A stretch of 64,000 bases of DNA from Poronia punctata. Taxonomy: Eukaryota; Ascomycota; Sordariomycetes; Xylariales; Xylariaceae. The stretch spans positions 26,776-90,775 of the forward strand of contig MU401612.1 of NCBI GenBank assembly GCA_022579005.1, in the 5' to 3' direction. Made by a program: the position numbers and the translations under genes. Shown here piece after piece: positions 36,601 through 50,883 of this stretch. Every line of letters begins with the position of its first letter. The first letter of the stretch is position 1. Below the pieces are notes generated by a model. It saw only the letters and a list, made by a program, of their open reading frames with translations. It was not told the origin of the DNA and did not search any database.

Positions 36601-37068
36601 TCAGTGCATCGAACGCCAAATTTCTCACTACGGGTCTGGTCTCAATGCGCCAGTCCTCCTCTCAGCTTTCCACAGCGACTCGTCAGATTTGTACTTGTTC
36701 CAGGTTGGCTACGGTGGTACGAGCGGACCCCTTTCCAACATAAACCAGGACGGTTTCGCATCTGCTGGTTTCCTCGTGGATAGCACTAGGATCCGGCACA
36801 TATGTTGCACATCACAAAACATGGGGCATCAGCTGGTGCGGCTAATAGCACGAGCACAGTCCGCGTTACAACACACGGACCTGTCCGGCGCAGAGTTTTC
36901 ATAGGTCCCTTGGCAGTTTTGATCACAACCGATGCGGGCAGTATTGTAAAGTTTAATTACTCGAACGACCGGAGTAGTATATCACTCGCCTTGGCCCAGA
37001 TCGTCGGGGGTCCATCTACCACATCTGCAGTGCTTGAGTTTACGAGGGATAATTGTTCCTGTTTTTAA
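33669..37068 (+). pseudogene. Secreted DUF5695-like protein, disrupted
   Basis: Remnant of a large secreted protein. It starts MSVRLLGALLLFGVQSQ, a signal peptide, and continues LEDGFLAFNTTNFNAKIARA. From memory the long domain resembles the DUF5695 family of fungi and bacteria, which look like (alpha/alpha)-barrel carbohydrate-active proteins; activity unknown. Motifs include WDWYLCQAYNTI, HWGWN, RRYWDN, IERQISHYGSGLNA and GYGGTSGPLSNINQDGFAS. Disruptions: in-frame TAG at 33861-33863, after which the same frame runs on to beyond 35500; loss of frame near 35531; another near the splice at 35666; a 602-bp MITE at 35865; a probable deletion and frame change near 36790-36850. Candidate introns: 35560-35666, 35687-35772 (branch gctgac) and 36504-36586 (branch gctaac). 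Composition is normal, so loss looks recent. Confidence 0.75.
35865..36466. mobile_element. hAT-derived MITE, 602 bp, inserted in an exon
   Basis: Non-autonomous element flanked by perfect 8-bp duplications CTGGAATG (35857-35864 and 36467-36474). Terminal inverted repeats: left CAGGGTTGTAAATTAGTA; right end reverse complement CAGGGTTGTTAATTTAGTA. Both match the 5.4-kb hAT at 17747-23154, in reversed order. It has no coding capacity. Subterminal ACTACATGTAGT palindromes and CTATACTAATACTA repeats occur at both ends, and a GGAAAAATTC array lies near 36235-36280. CA dinucleotides are kept and the CAGGG ends are intact, so it has escaped strong RIP and is younger than the 5.4-kb copy. Removing it with one duplication rejoins WGWN|GNSRRYWDN in frame. 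Confidence 0.93.
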
Positions 37069-37130
37069 TTGCTATCCCGTTTCTATAGGAGAAATCCGTT
37101 TAAAAGAGGCTACCTGATTTTTTTTTAAAT

Positions 37131-40100
37131 GAAAATCTGCTATTGCTAAGACATTTTATATTTTATAAAGAGGTTTTTTTAGCATTAGGCACTTATAAAA
37201 ACTAGCTATACTATTTAAAATAAGCTATAGTATAGCTATAAAGTTAAGTTAGCTAAAGTAAAGTTTATAACCTTTTAAATTTACTTAGTAAAGCTATAGC
37301 TTTTTAAATAACTTATATTAGCTATAGCTATAACCTTTTAAAATAACTTGCTATAGCTATAACCTTTAAAATTCACTTGCTATAGCTATTACCTTTAAAA
37401 TTTACTTAGTAAGGCTTTAACTATTAAGTATAATACTTAGAGCGGTCTTTTTAATATATAAGTATGCATTATATGCAAAGTTAGCAACAATGTTAGCTTT
37501 TAAGTTTTTTAGCATAGTAGTTAAAAGGTGCGCTCTTTTTAATTTTAATAAGTAGTGCTTACTACTTAGATTAAAGTGTCTTTTTGCGTTTATTTTATTA
37601 ACAAGAAAATAGTGCTACTTATAACATTGCTATAATAGCGCATAACAGTATAGCTATTATACGCGCGCTATTAAAAAGCTTATATCTTAACTTGCTAGTG
37701 TTAGCAACGTTTTTAGTTTAAGCTTAAGCAAACTACCTTTATTTAATTAAAGTAATGCACGTTTAAAAGTAGTATATAATATATTATAAAACACAACCTT
37801 TCTTTTAAAAGAAAAAAAGAACTTATTATATATAATACTTAAAGCGGTGTTTTTAATATATAAGTATATATTATATATAAAGTTAGCAATAATGTTAGCT
37901 TTTAAGTCTTTTAATATAATAATTAAAAGGTGCGCTTTTTTTAATTTTAATAATAACCTTTTAAATTAACTTATTAAAGCTATAGCCTTTTAAATAACTT
38001 AAATTAGCTATAATTATTACTTTTTAAATTAACTTATTATAACTATTACTTTTAAAATTTACTGGCTATAGCTATAACCTTTTAAAAAGATTTACTAAAG
38101 CTATAACCTTTTAAAATAACTTGCTATAGCTATAACCTTTAAAATTTACTTGTTATAGCTACTACTTTTAAAATTTACTTAATAAAGCTATAACTTTTAA
38201 AATTAGCCTATTAAAGCTATAGCCTTTTAAATAATTTAAATTAGCTATAAAACTATTACTTTTTAAATTAACTTGCTATAATTATTACCTTTAAAATTTA
38301 CTTACTATAACTATAACCTTTTAAATTTACTTATTATAACTATTACCTTTTAAATTAACTTGCTATAACTATTACTTTTAAATTATATTTATTATAGCTA
38401 TAACCTTTTAAATTTACTTATTATAGCTACTACCTTTAAAATTTACCTAGTAAAGCTATTACTTTTTAAAATAACCTATATTAGCTATAGCTATTACTTT
38501 TAAGATTCATTTAGCAAAGCTATAGCTTTTTAAATAACTTATTATAATTATTACTTTTAAAATTTACTTGCTAGTGTTTTAGCGCTTTAAACAACCTGCT
38601 ATAACTATTATTTTTTAAAATAACTTATATTACCTATAGCTATAAAAAGTAACTATAGAGGTTATAATTATAAGAGGTTTTTATAAAAGTTATAACTAAA
38701 GAGGGTAAATAAAAGGTTTAGCTTAAGTGATTTTTAAAGCTAAGAGCTAGGAAAGTTAAAGGTTAAATTTAAAGCTAAGGCTAAAGAGAATAACGTAAAG
38801 GATTATAGCTTTAAAAAGTAGTTAAAAAAGTTATAGCTAAAAAGGGTTAGAATTTAAAGCTATAAGAGGTTAAATTAGATAATTTTTAAAGCTATAATTA
38901 AAAGGGGGTAAATAAAATCGCTAGGTTAGGTGATTTTTAAAACTAAAAACTAAGAGGTTAAAATTTAAAGCTATAGCTATAAAAAGTGACTAAAAAGGTT
39001 ATAGCTATAAAAGTTAAATTTTAAAGTTAAGGGCTAAAAGTATTAAGTTAAGTGATTTTTAAAACTAAAGGCTAAAAGGTTAAATTTTAAAATTATAACT
39101 AAAAAGGGTAGTTAAAAAAGTAATAGCTATAAAAAGTAACTAGAAAGAATATAGCTAAAAAGGTAAATAAAAGGACTAGGTTAGATGATTTTTAAAGTTA
39201 AAGGTTAAAAAGTTTAAATTTAAAGCTATAGCTATAAGCTAAAAAGGTTAAGTTAGGTAATTTTCTATGCTATAAAGTAATAAGGTTAGCTAAGGTAATT
39301 TTTAAAGCTAAGGCTATAAGAGGTAACTAAAAAAATTATAACTAAAAAAGGTAAATTTTAAAGTTAAAAGCTAAAAGAGTTATATTTAAAGCTATAATTA
39401 AAATATTAATATTTAAAGCTATAAAAGGTAAATTTTAAAGCTAAAGGCTAAGAGAGCTAAGCTAGGTTATTTTTAAAGCTATAACTAAACAAAGTAAATT
39501 TTAATGCTAAAAGCTAAAAAGGTAACTAAAAAGGTTATACTTAAAAAAGGTAGCTAGAAAGGTTATAGCTAAAAAAGCTAGCTAAAAAGGTGTAAGACTA
39601 TATATAAAAAAAGATATATAAGTACTTACTAGGTACTTATAAAGACTATAAATTAAAGCAGTCTTAAAGGCGATCCTTTTTTTTTAAGTAATAGTCTATA
39701 TATAAAACACTAGCTTAAATATTATAATAGTTATACCTAACTAATTACTTAAATATTAAAGCTATATATTAAATTCTACTTTAATAAAAGGTTATAGCTA
39801 AAAGAAGTTATTTTTAAAGCTATTATTAAAGAGGTTAAAATTTAAATTTAAAGCTATAAAAAGTTAGGTTAGGTAATTTTTAAAGCTATAGCTAAAAAAA
39901 AACAGTTAAAAAAGTTATAGCTATAGCAAATAAAATTTAAAGCTATAACTAAAAAAGATAGTTAAAAAGGTTATAGCTATAAAGAGTAAAATTTAAAGCT
40001 ATAGCTAAAAAGGGTAATTAAAAAGGTTATAGCTATAAAGAGTAAATAAAGAGGCTAGGTTAAGTAATTTTTAAAGTTAAAGGTTAAAAAGTTTAACTTT

Positions 40101-40675
40101 AAAGCTATAGCTATAAGCTAAAAAAGTAAAATTTAAAGCTATAGCTAAAAGAGGTAATTAAAAACGTTATAGCTATAAAACGTTAAGTTAGATAATTTTT
40201 AAAGCTATAGCTAAAAAGTATTAAAATTTAAAGCTATAAAAGATTAAATTAGGTAATTTTTAAAGCTATAATAAAAAAGGGAATAATTTTAAAGTTAAAA
40301 GCTTAAAAGAATTAAAATTTAAAGCTATAAAAGGCTAAGTTAGGTAATTTTTAAAGCTATAACTAAAAAGGGTATTTAAAAAGGTTATAGCTATAAAAGT
40401 TAACTAAAAAGGTTATAGCTAAAAGGGTTTAAATTTAAAGCTATTGTTAAAAAGGTTAAATTTTAACGCTAAAGGCTAAAAAGGTTAAAATTTAAAGCTA
40501 TAACTAAAAGGTTTAAATTTTAAAGCTAAAAGCTAATAAGGCTAGGTTAGGTGATTTTTAAAGCTAAGGGTTAAAATAGTAACTAAAAGGTTTATACCTA
40601 GAGGTAGTAAAAGGTTATAGCTAAAAGAGATTAAATTTAAAACTATAGCTAAAAAAGGTAAATAAAAGGGCTAGG
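37131..40675. repeat. Short-unit repeat arrays that switch strand
   Basis: From about 37200 to 38640 a degenerate unit near TATAGCTATAACCTTTTAAA with a TTTACTTG-like spacer is repeated dozens of times. From about 38640 to 40670 the complementary form predominates (AAAAGGTTATAGCTATAAAA with TAAATTTTAAAGCTA spacers). The two halves form inverted arrays of 1.4 and 2.0 kb. A short gap of other AT-rich DNA lies at about 39600-39780. No coding capacity. The arrays directly abut the LTR at 40676. Confidence 0.7.
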
Positions 40676-40909
40676 TATAAAGGTTTTAATAATAAGGTAG
40701 TTATAAGGTAATATTACTAGCAATTTTAAAAACTAGGTATATTAAATAACTTTTATTTAGTTAGCTAAGTAAATAACTAGACTAGCTAAAAGGTTTAAAA
40801 AAAGTATAACAGCTAAGCTTTAGCTATTAGTTAGCGTAGGTTTAGCTTATATATAATTAATATACTTATAACGTAGCAAGTAAGTCTTATAAGTAAGTGC
40901 TTTATTATA
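40676..40909 (-). repeat. 3' LTR of retrotransposon 1
   Basis: 234 bp, begins TATAAAGGTTTTAATAATAA and ends GCTTTATTATA. Partner of 63182-63416. LTR ends are placed by where similarity stops and may be off by several bases. Confidence 0.8.
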
Positions 40910-43900
40910 CTGCTTTTTTTTTAGGTTGCTAGTTTTTAGCAACTTTAGCAATTATATATATATTTGCTAGTTAGGCTTATATTTAATTGTTTTAATTAAA
41001 TTACTTGTTTTTTTATAAAAGCTGTCTTTTTATTAACCTATTAGCTATAAGTAGCTTTATACATTTTTTTAAGCTTTAATTTTAGTTATATAGTTTTCTT
41101 TAGCTTTTTATTTTTTAATTCTTTTGCTAATTAACTATTCTTTTGCTGCTTTTTAAAGTATTGCGTTTTGCTTTTATATATATATATATTGTTAATAAAG
41201 CTATAAGTTAGTTATTCTTTAATTATTATATACTAAACCTTTTTTATAAAAAGCTTAGTTAAAATATATTGCTTATTATTTATAGCTAAAAGCTTTATAT
41301 TAGCTATATTTTTATAATATATAACAACTTTTAAATTTATTACCTTTATATTTTTAGCTTTATTAACTATATTGCTTATAAGTAAAACTATTATGCTTGC
41401 TATGCTATATATTTATTGCCTTGTTTTTATTAAGTTATTTGCTTTAATATTGCTTTTTAAAATTTTTATAGCTTTTAAAAGTATAGCTTAAGTTATTATT
41501 TAATATATCGTTTTTTTAGCACGTTAATAGCAAGCTTTTATTATATAAAAAAGTTTAAGTTAATAATATAAATGCTATATTTAATAACTTTTTTATAGTT
41601 AAAATTAGCTACTTTGTTTTTTGCTTTAAAAAAGTTAGTTTAGCTTTTTAAAAAGCAGTTAACTATAAAAAGAACTATAGTGTTTTATATTAAAAAATTT
41701 TAAGCTGCTTTTTTTATAAGCTTACTTTTTATTATTATTTTATAGCAATTTTTATATAAGTTTAAATAGTTAATATATATAGCGCTTATTTACTAATTTA
41801 TTTTTATATTAACTTTTTTAATATTAGTATAATAATTAAAACTTTTAGCTTTTTTAAAATTAGTAAAACTAATATCCTTTATACTTAGCGCTAAAATAAA
41901 AAACGCTATTTTAAGCAATTTATATATATATATTGCTTAGCTATGCACGCTTATTATAAACGCTGCTAAGTTAAAACGTAACTATATTTAGCTTTATAAA
42001 AAAAGCTTTTATACTATTTTAAGTATTAATAATAGCTATTAAAACTTTTTTATTTATAATGTTTACTTTATATTAGCTATTAGCTTTATTTATACTTTTT
42101 ATTATATTGCTATACTTATTTTTTGCTATAGATATTTTAATAGTTTTATATATATTAACTTTTTAGCTTATATTTAGCCTTTAATTATTAACTTTTTATT
42201 TAGTAATAGTACTTAATATATTTAATAGTTTAATTATACTTTTATATAAAGTTAGCTTTTTAAAATTTAAGTTTATTTTTTTATAGTATTATAGCTTAAG
42301 TTAGTTGTTTAATAATAGCTTACTATTCTTTTATTAACTAAGTTTATACTTTATAACTTTTAGTGCTTATATACTAGCATAATTATTTTATTTATTATTT
42401 TACTTAATATAAACGTTTTTAACTTTTTTTATATTAGTTTAATAGCTAGCTTATATTTACTAAGTATTTAGCTAGCTTTTAAGTATTATATTTTACTAGC
42501 TAGCCTTTTTAATTTATTAAATATTTTAATTTATTTTGATTTTTTAAATATTAAACAATATTTTTTACAACTTATTTTTTTTGCTTATTTTTTAACTTAA
42601 GCAGCACTATTTTGCTAATATTTTTTAGCTAGTTTATTTATAGCTTAAGCAATAATATAAAAAACATATTATAAACTTAAAAAGAAATTTTAAGCAACTT
42701 AATTTAGTACACTTAAGTTTTTATTTTTTTAAAAACTTTAATTTAAATATATATAAAATCTAGCATTTTTTTATACTTAAACTTAAAATATACTATTAAT
42801 AGCTTTATTATATTACTTATTTCAAACTTTTTTAGTATATAATGCTTATTATAATGTTTTTATATTAATTTATATACTATATAATATATAGCTTTTATTT
42901 ATTATAGCTTTTTTTTACTTTTTAAATATTAAATTAGAGCTGCTTTAATATATACTTAATACTTTTTAAATAGTATTTATATATTGCTTTAAATAGTAAA
43001 TAACTTATAGTAGCATATTAGCTATTATTATATATAAACTTAGCTTTTATTAATATTTTAATTTAATTGTTTAGCTTATTAGCGTAAAAAGTATAAAAGT
43101 ACTTTTTTAACGTTTAGTATACTTATTTTATTTAGCTATTAGTTTAAAAGTACTATATAGTAAATAGCTACTAATACATTTTTTATACTTTATAAAACTT
43201 TTTTTAAAATTTGCTTATAATAAGTTTGTTTTTATTACTTTATAATGTTTTAAAAAAAACTTCTATTAATAGTTTACTTTATAGTATATAATTGCTATAA
43301 TCTTAGCAGCGTTAAGCATTTTTTATATAAGAATAAATAACGTTATTTTTATAAACTAGTTTATAATAATTAAAATTATATTATAAACGTAACTATTTAC
43401 TTTTATATATAAAAATAGTTTTATAATAAAATTTAAGCTAATTTTTTAAAAACGTTATTTTAATAAAAGTAATAACTAAAGCTTTTTATAAAATTTATAC
43501 TTTAGCTTTTAAGCTTTTTTATATAACGTATAGCTAGCAACTTATTTTTAAACAATTTGCTTTAATTCTTTTTAATAAAACTTATACTATAATAACTTAA
43601 CTATTTTTTTATATATACTTAGCTTTAAAGTTATTATAGTACTAATATATTAATTACTTTATTAAAGCTTTTAAAGCTAAAATTATTAGCTGCTTTTTAT
43701 AATATAATATACTTTTATTATTAATATAATATTTTTTATATATTCTAGCTTTATAGCATATAATTCTTGCTAGCTTTATAAAAGTAATGTTTTTAGTTTA
43801 TAGTTTATAAACTATTTTATAAAATTGTATTAAAGCTGCTAGTTTAAAAGCTATTTTGCTTTAAGCTAATATTTTAGCTTTAATATATAAAATATATTAG

Positions 43901-46078
43901 TTATAAACAATAGCTTTAGCTTTTTTTTTTAAAAAAAGTATTTTTAATACTTTTAGTAGTAGTTTTTATTAAATAGATTATTACTATTATTTATATAGTA
44001 TATAATATATAAGTTAAGTATATATATTAGTGCTTTTTATTTTTTTACTTTTAAGAATTATTTATAATTATATAGTAAAGATTTAGCGCTTTATAAGCTT
44101 ATAAGTTTATAATTTATGCTTTTATTATTAAATAAGCTAATAAGTATAGGTTTAATAAAGCTTTTTAACCTGCTTTAATAGCGTAAGCTAATGCTTTACT
44201 TTTTCTTTTAAACAAGATTTTTATTAATAACTATTACACTTTTTATAGCAGCTTGCTAACTAGTTAAAGCTTTTTTTTTAATATTAGTATTATATTTTTA
44301 TACTAAATCTTTTTAACTATATAATCTAGCTTTTTTAATAGTTTATTTATTAAGTTTAATATGCTTAATTAATATTTTATATTAAAATTAAACTATGCCA
44401 GTTTATATACTTAGTAAGCAAGCTTTTTTAAAAAGTTTTATACTAGTAAGTTAACTATGCTTTTTAAAGCTATATAATTTGTTTATATTATAAAAGCATT
44501 ATTTTTTTAAAAAGTATTGCTACTAGTGCTTATAGCTTTTTATAATTACTAAAAGCTTTTATTAGTTTATTACTTATTTAGTTTTTATATTTATAAGCTT
44601 TTATAAGTAGTAAATAACTAGTTTTTATATTTTTATAAAGTTATAATAATATTTTTAATATTGCTTTTATTAATATATTTATATTCATTTTAGTGTTTAA
44701 ACAGCTATTTTAATAATAAAAAGTAGTTATATTAATAATATAAAGGCCTTTTTTATATTTTTAAATATTTAATTTACTTCTAAGGTTTACTTAAAAATAT
44801 AGCTTAATAAAGTATAACTTTATAAAATAGCTATAATTAGCGTAATAACGTTTATATATTTAGCTATAAACTTTTTATAAAATTTATAAACTTTAAAAAT
44901 ACTTATATATTATATATTAAAGTTAATACCTTTTATTTTTAAATAGCAGCGACCTTTTAAAGATTTTTTTTTATTTTTTTTTTAGGTATAATAATAAACT
45001 TTTAAATTTTTATTTTAGTTTTAAAAAACTTATACTTTAATAGCTTTATAAATAGTTAATACTTTGCTAACTGCTTATAAACTAATAAAGAATGTTTTTT
45101 ATATTTTTTAAAACTATAATATTATTTAAATAAACTATAAGATTATTTAAATAAACTATAATATTATTTAAATAAAATATATAAATATAATTTACTAGCT
45201 TAGATAGCATTTTATATATATAAGCTTAAAAAGTTATAAAAGTATTAGTTAATTTAAAAAGTATAACTATATATTTAAAATACTTAAATTTTATTTAAAA
45301 AGCGGTTTTTTACTTATTGCTATGCTTAATTTAAATATAGTAATAAGCATTATAAAAGTTTAGTTTTAAAAGAATCTTTGCTAACTTTAGCTTATTTATT
45401 CCTTTTAATATAAAACATAAAAAGTATTTATTTTTTATAGTTATTTTATTTAAGCTTTTATAATTAATATAAAGCTTTATAGTGTTATTTCTTTTAATAT
45501 AAATAAAATAAAAGCTTTTATATTTGCTTTTAAGTGCTATATATAGCTTATATAAAGGTTTTTTTAATGTACTTTTTAAATACTTACTATTAAGCTTTTA
45601 TAGTAAAATAAATTAAATTAAATAGCACTTATACTTTTTTACTAAGTTTATTATATATTATGCTTTCTTTAGCACTAATAATCGTTTTACTAATAGCTTA
45701 AAGTATATATGCTAAAGTATTTTAAAATATTTATATAAATTAATTTTATTTTTAGTATTAAGCTTATTATTAATTTAAAAAAATAGCAACTTTTTTTTAA
45801 AACTAATATTTATACTTATTAAATTAGTAGTATATGCTGCTTAACTGCTAACTATATTTTTATAAAAAAAATTAAAATTTATTTTTTAATATTTACTATA
45901 ATTCTTTTTAAATAAAAGCTATATTTAATAGTATATTTAACTAACTTATTTTTAGTTATAATATTAAAAGCTTTAATACTTTTTACTTTTTATATATTAT
46001 ATAAAATACTTGCATAAAAGCTTTTTTAATTTTTAAAGTATTAACTAATTAAAAATTAGCTATATAGACTATTTATAT

Positions 46079-46236
46079 TAAGACCTAGTCCTATAAATAA
46101 CAAATCTATAGATTTATATTGCCTCTAAGTAGGTCTTTATAGTATATAGACCTTTTTAAGACTATCTAGCCTTATTTTAATAGTTAGTTAATTTATTTAC
46201 ATTTTATTATATAAACTTGATGCTATTAATTTAGTA
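46079..46236 (+). repeat. 5' LTR of retrotransposon 2
   Basis: 158 bp, same length as 61375-61532. Differences are almost all transitions. A convincing target duplication next to it was not found, probably erased by mutation. Confidence 0.82.
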
Positions 46237-49200
46237 GCTAGCAATACTGTTTAATTAGCTGCACTATAACTATATACTATTATATAAAGGACAGGATCCT
46301 TATAGCGTAAAAGACCTAAATCTATTAATAAAAAAGACAATATTGTTAAAATTGTTTAAAATAACAAAACTTTTTAGCTAAAAAATATAATAATAAAAAA
46401 GGCTATATACTAAGGCCTTATCCCTTATATTCTTACTATTTTTGTTTTTATTAGCTATTTTTTTCCTTTTTTTAAATTTTAGTGTTTATAATATAAGTTA
46501 TACGTTATACTATACTAGTAAACAAAAAAACTAATTATTAAAAGGTTATTACCTTTAAATTATTAAAAAGGCGTTACTTTTAAATTAAAAAAGTACCTTT
46601 TTATTAAGAAGGCATACTTTACTACACTTTCTTATAAACAATATATAAATAATATGCTAATGTATTATTATTATAAAGTTTTTTAAAAATAAGGAAAATA
46701 AATATATTAACTAAACTAAAACAAATTTAAAAATAAACTATTTTAAAAGCATTGCAAATAAATACTTAAAGCTTTAATAAAAATAGGTAACTTTATTTGC
46801 AAAATAAACTAGCTAAATACTAGCCCCTTTACTTTATTTTATAAGCTAGCAAGTAAATAAATAAACGTTTAATATAAAAGTAAACAAACTATATAATTAG
46901 GCAGTATAGTTATATAAAAACTATAAAAATACTTTATTAAAAAGATAATAATTGTTAAATAAACAATATACTTTTAAAAAACAAGAACTTTTTAGATTTA
47001 ACTTAAACTAAACACTATTAAATAATAGTTTATTAGTACTATTAGCACTAAACCTAGCTTATTAAACGTTAGCTTTTTACTTAATAAACATAATAGTAAT
47101 ATTTTTGCTAGCAAAAAAGTTTATAAAACTATTATGTTAACTACTTATTAAAGCTTTTAAATTTTTAAAGCCTATAAATAGGCAGCAACTAATACTAAAA
47201 ATATGAAGTAAAAAAAAAGAAAAATATAATAGCTTTTAATACACTTTTAAATAAAACTAACAATGTTATAAAAATAATAAAAATAATAGCTTAAATATTT
47301 TATTTGCTTTAATAAAACTAAGCTAATTAATAAAGTTAGTTTAACTAAGAAAACTATAATAATAACCTTTATAAATAAAAAATCTATTAAGTAGAATATT
47401 TTTACTTAAATGTTAACATATTTTTTAAGCAAAGTAATTATATTACTATTAAATTTAATACCTATTAGCAAAATATTTTCTTATTTAAAAACAGCGTTAA
47501 AAATACTTAAAAGATCTAGCTAAAGCTAAAATTATTTAATAAAACTTTTTTTAACTTTTAAAAAAAAACACATAAGCTTAATAGTTAAAAGAATGTTTTT
47601 TAAAGCTTTAAACATTAATATTAGCAAATACTACTTTTAGCACTTAACAACTTATATTAAAAGTTTTAAATGCTAATTATAAACGCTTTAGCTATACTAT
47701 ATTACCTAAACAATCTTTTTAATATAAAAAAGCTAAAAGAAAATAAATTTATTAAATTATAAGCTATAAAAATTATTTAATATATAAAAGCAGTAAAACT
47801 AAATACTTCTATTTAACAGCTTACTTAAATTTATAATATAATTTATTTTTTACTTTAATAACTTATTATTAAGCTAAATGCTAACGTTAAGCTTTATAAC
47901 TACTTTATGCATTTAAAAAAAAAGCTATAATATATAAACAAGCAATTACTTAAACAAATATATTTATTAACTAAAAACTTTTTAAAAATATATATATGTT
48001 TATATTAACATATATATATAATACTAAAAGTAATACTAAAAGTAATTAAAAAAATACATATTAAAAATATAATTAAAATTAAGCTAAATATAAATATAAA
48101 AGCAATAATTAAAAAAAATATTAAAACAATAACTAAAAAAAATATTAAAACTATAACTAAAAAGGATATTATAGCAACAATTAAGGTAAAAATTGCAATA
48201 ATAAGCAAAGCAAAGGTAAAGATAATAAATACTAACAAAAAAATAGCTTTCTAAAATTTAAAAAAAGCAAACGTAATAATTGTAAATACTATTATTATTA
48301 ATAAAATAAATAAGTTAAATAACTTAAAAATAAACGTTATACTATAAATAATGCTTATATTACTTTTAATTAAAATAATAAAAAATTATAAAAGCTATAG
48401 TTTATATAAAAAGGCTATTTTCTTTTAAAAAAAATCTTTAATTAAAAAAAAACAATGCAGCTTATACTATTATAAAAGTAAACAATTAATATATTAATAA
48501 TTACTTAACGCTTTAAGTAATTATTAAACTACCTTTTATTACGCTAAAAGTTAAAAGAACATGTAAAAAATGCTATACCTTATTTTTATTACGCAATAAA
48601 TATATAATATACGTTATAAAAAATTTCTATTAAACTATAATATTTAAATACTAATAACTTATAGTAAAAAAAATATATAATAATAAGGTTTTACTTAATT
48701 AAACAAACTTAATAAAAGCATTTTTAGTAACTAACAATAGCTTATATTTTAAAAACAAAATATATATAAATGCAAAACTTTAATAAGCTATAAAACGTAC
48801 TGCACTACTAAAGTATATATATACTAAAATTTTAGCTAGATTTTTTAAATAAAAAAAAGTATTTACTATATATGCAGATTTAAAAGCATTAAATAATATA
48901 GTTAGTTAACGTTTTTTAAATAACTTAAAAATATAATATAAAATATATAACGCTTTAATTTCTATAATTTACATAAGTATAAAAGGCATAATTTAATCAT
49001 AAAAATAAGCAACGTTTTTTATTAGGTTATAAATAAAATTAAAAATAAAAGTATATATATATATTACTATATAGCTTTATTATAATATTAAACTATAGTT
49101 ATTATTTAAAACATTATAGTTTAATAAGCATATCGTTATTTTAAATATTTTATAATAACGTTTATAGGTTAGTTTTATAACAAATATAGCTATACTAATT

Positions 49201-50638
49201 TAAATATAATATAAATACTTTTTAATTATAAAAAAGCAATTATATATATAAATACTATTATCTTAGCTTACTTAGCAATTATAGTCTTAGTTAAATATAC
49301 TAACTTATTTAATAACTACTATTTAAAGTAAAAATAGCAATATATATTTATAACGTTATTATTTAAACTAGTAAAGGCAATTCTTAACGCAAAAACACTA
49401 AAGTATATAATATATATAAACATAACTAATAAACTAATTAAACTACGTAAAAATTTAAAACTTAGTACAATATAAAACCTAAATGTAAATAGTATAAAAA
49501 GCATTTATTAAACTAATACCTATACATTTACTATATTTATCCTTTATAAAACAAAATAAAAACACTTTACTTTAAATAACTAATTACTAACTTTTTTTTA
49601 AACTAAAATAAACAATTTTAAGCAAGCCTAGTATATAATAGTTACTAAAAACTATAATATTTTATTATAAATCTTATAAATAACTAATATAAACAATCTA
49701 TATAAAAAGCTAATAAAAGTACAACATGTCCTTTTTATACTAACTAATAAAAAAGTTTATATATTTAATAAAAAACTATAATATACTATAAAATTTAAAG
49801 AAATCTTAAAATAATATAATATTTAAATAAAAAAAGGTATTATTTTAATGCTAAAAAAAAAGCTACGCGTAACCTTAGTTACTAAATAGCAAAACTAGTA
49901 AAAGTGCACTTATTTATATAAATTAGGTTTAAAAAACTAATAGATCTTAAATAAAATATTTAATAAGTTATATGCTTAAAATAAGCTTTACTAAATAAAA
50001 AAACTTAGTTTTTTTAGCAGCTTAGTATTTATTATATAAAAAATAATTAAAAGAAAATAAAAAAGCAAAGTTGTTATTAATCTTAAATTATTTAATAATA
50101 TTATAATTTTAAACGTTTACTTAATACTGTTATAAAACAACGTAATAGTAAACTTTAAAAAAAAAATTATTATAGTTTATAATATAATCTTTTTTTTTAC
50201 TAGCTTTTAATTTATACTAAATATAAAAACAAAATAGTAATTATATTTTTTAAAAAACTTAAAGTATTAAGCGTAGCGCTTATAAAATTTAAAAATAGTC
50301 TAGCTTATATATAACAATTTATAAACTAACAACTATAACTATATAAAAACTATTATAAAGCATATATAAACAATATTATTATATTTAGCAATATATAAAA
50401 AAACTATTATAAATACTTATATAAAGTACTTGCTTTATTTTAAAAAATAAGTCTAGTTATTTTGCTAAAAGAATTATTTTATATATATTTTATAGTAAAG
50501 CTACTAAAACTAAAAGTAAATAAATTAAAAGTAGCTATTATAAAAGCTTATATAAAAGCTATTATTAAAATTAAAATACTAACAACACTTAATAATTTAA
50601 AAACATATATTAAAATAATAATATAGTTATGCAAATAT

Positions 50639-50883
50639 TGTTGTAAATAAGTTATAAAGAAAGCAAGGCTTTAAAAGGTAACTTGATCTATTGCTAGAAA
50701 TCTTAAGGTAAAGAGAAAAAAAAGGAAAAGCTTTTAAGTTCTTATTAAAGGTATAAGCCTATATGTGTACTAAATAGTAGGGCTGCAGCTGTTTATAAGT
50801 GCAGGTCTTATATTTACTATTTAAAGAAGGTAATAGCTATAAGCTACCTAGTTAGCTATACTGCTATTAACTAATTTATAACT
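50639..50883 (-). repeat. 3' LTR of retrotransposon 3
   Basis: 245 bp containing the less mutated core AGTAGGGCTGCAGCTGTTTA shared exactly with the partner LTR. The outer end is uncertain by a few bases. Confidence 0.82.

Noticed and set aside
48005..48238. Minus-strand frame of hydrophobic Ile/Leu/Phe residues that looks like a membrane protein
   Set aside because: It is the antisense of A-rich RIP-mutated retrotransposon 2 DNA; AAT/AAA repeats read backwards as ATT/TTT. The same applies to 49319-49504, 60200-60388 and 60503-60712.
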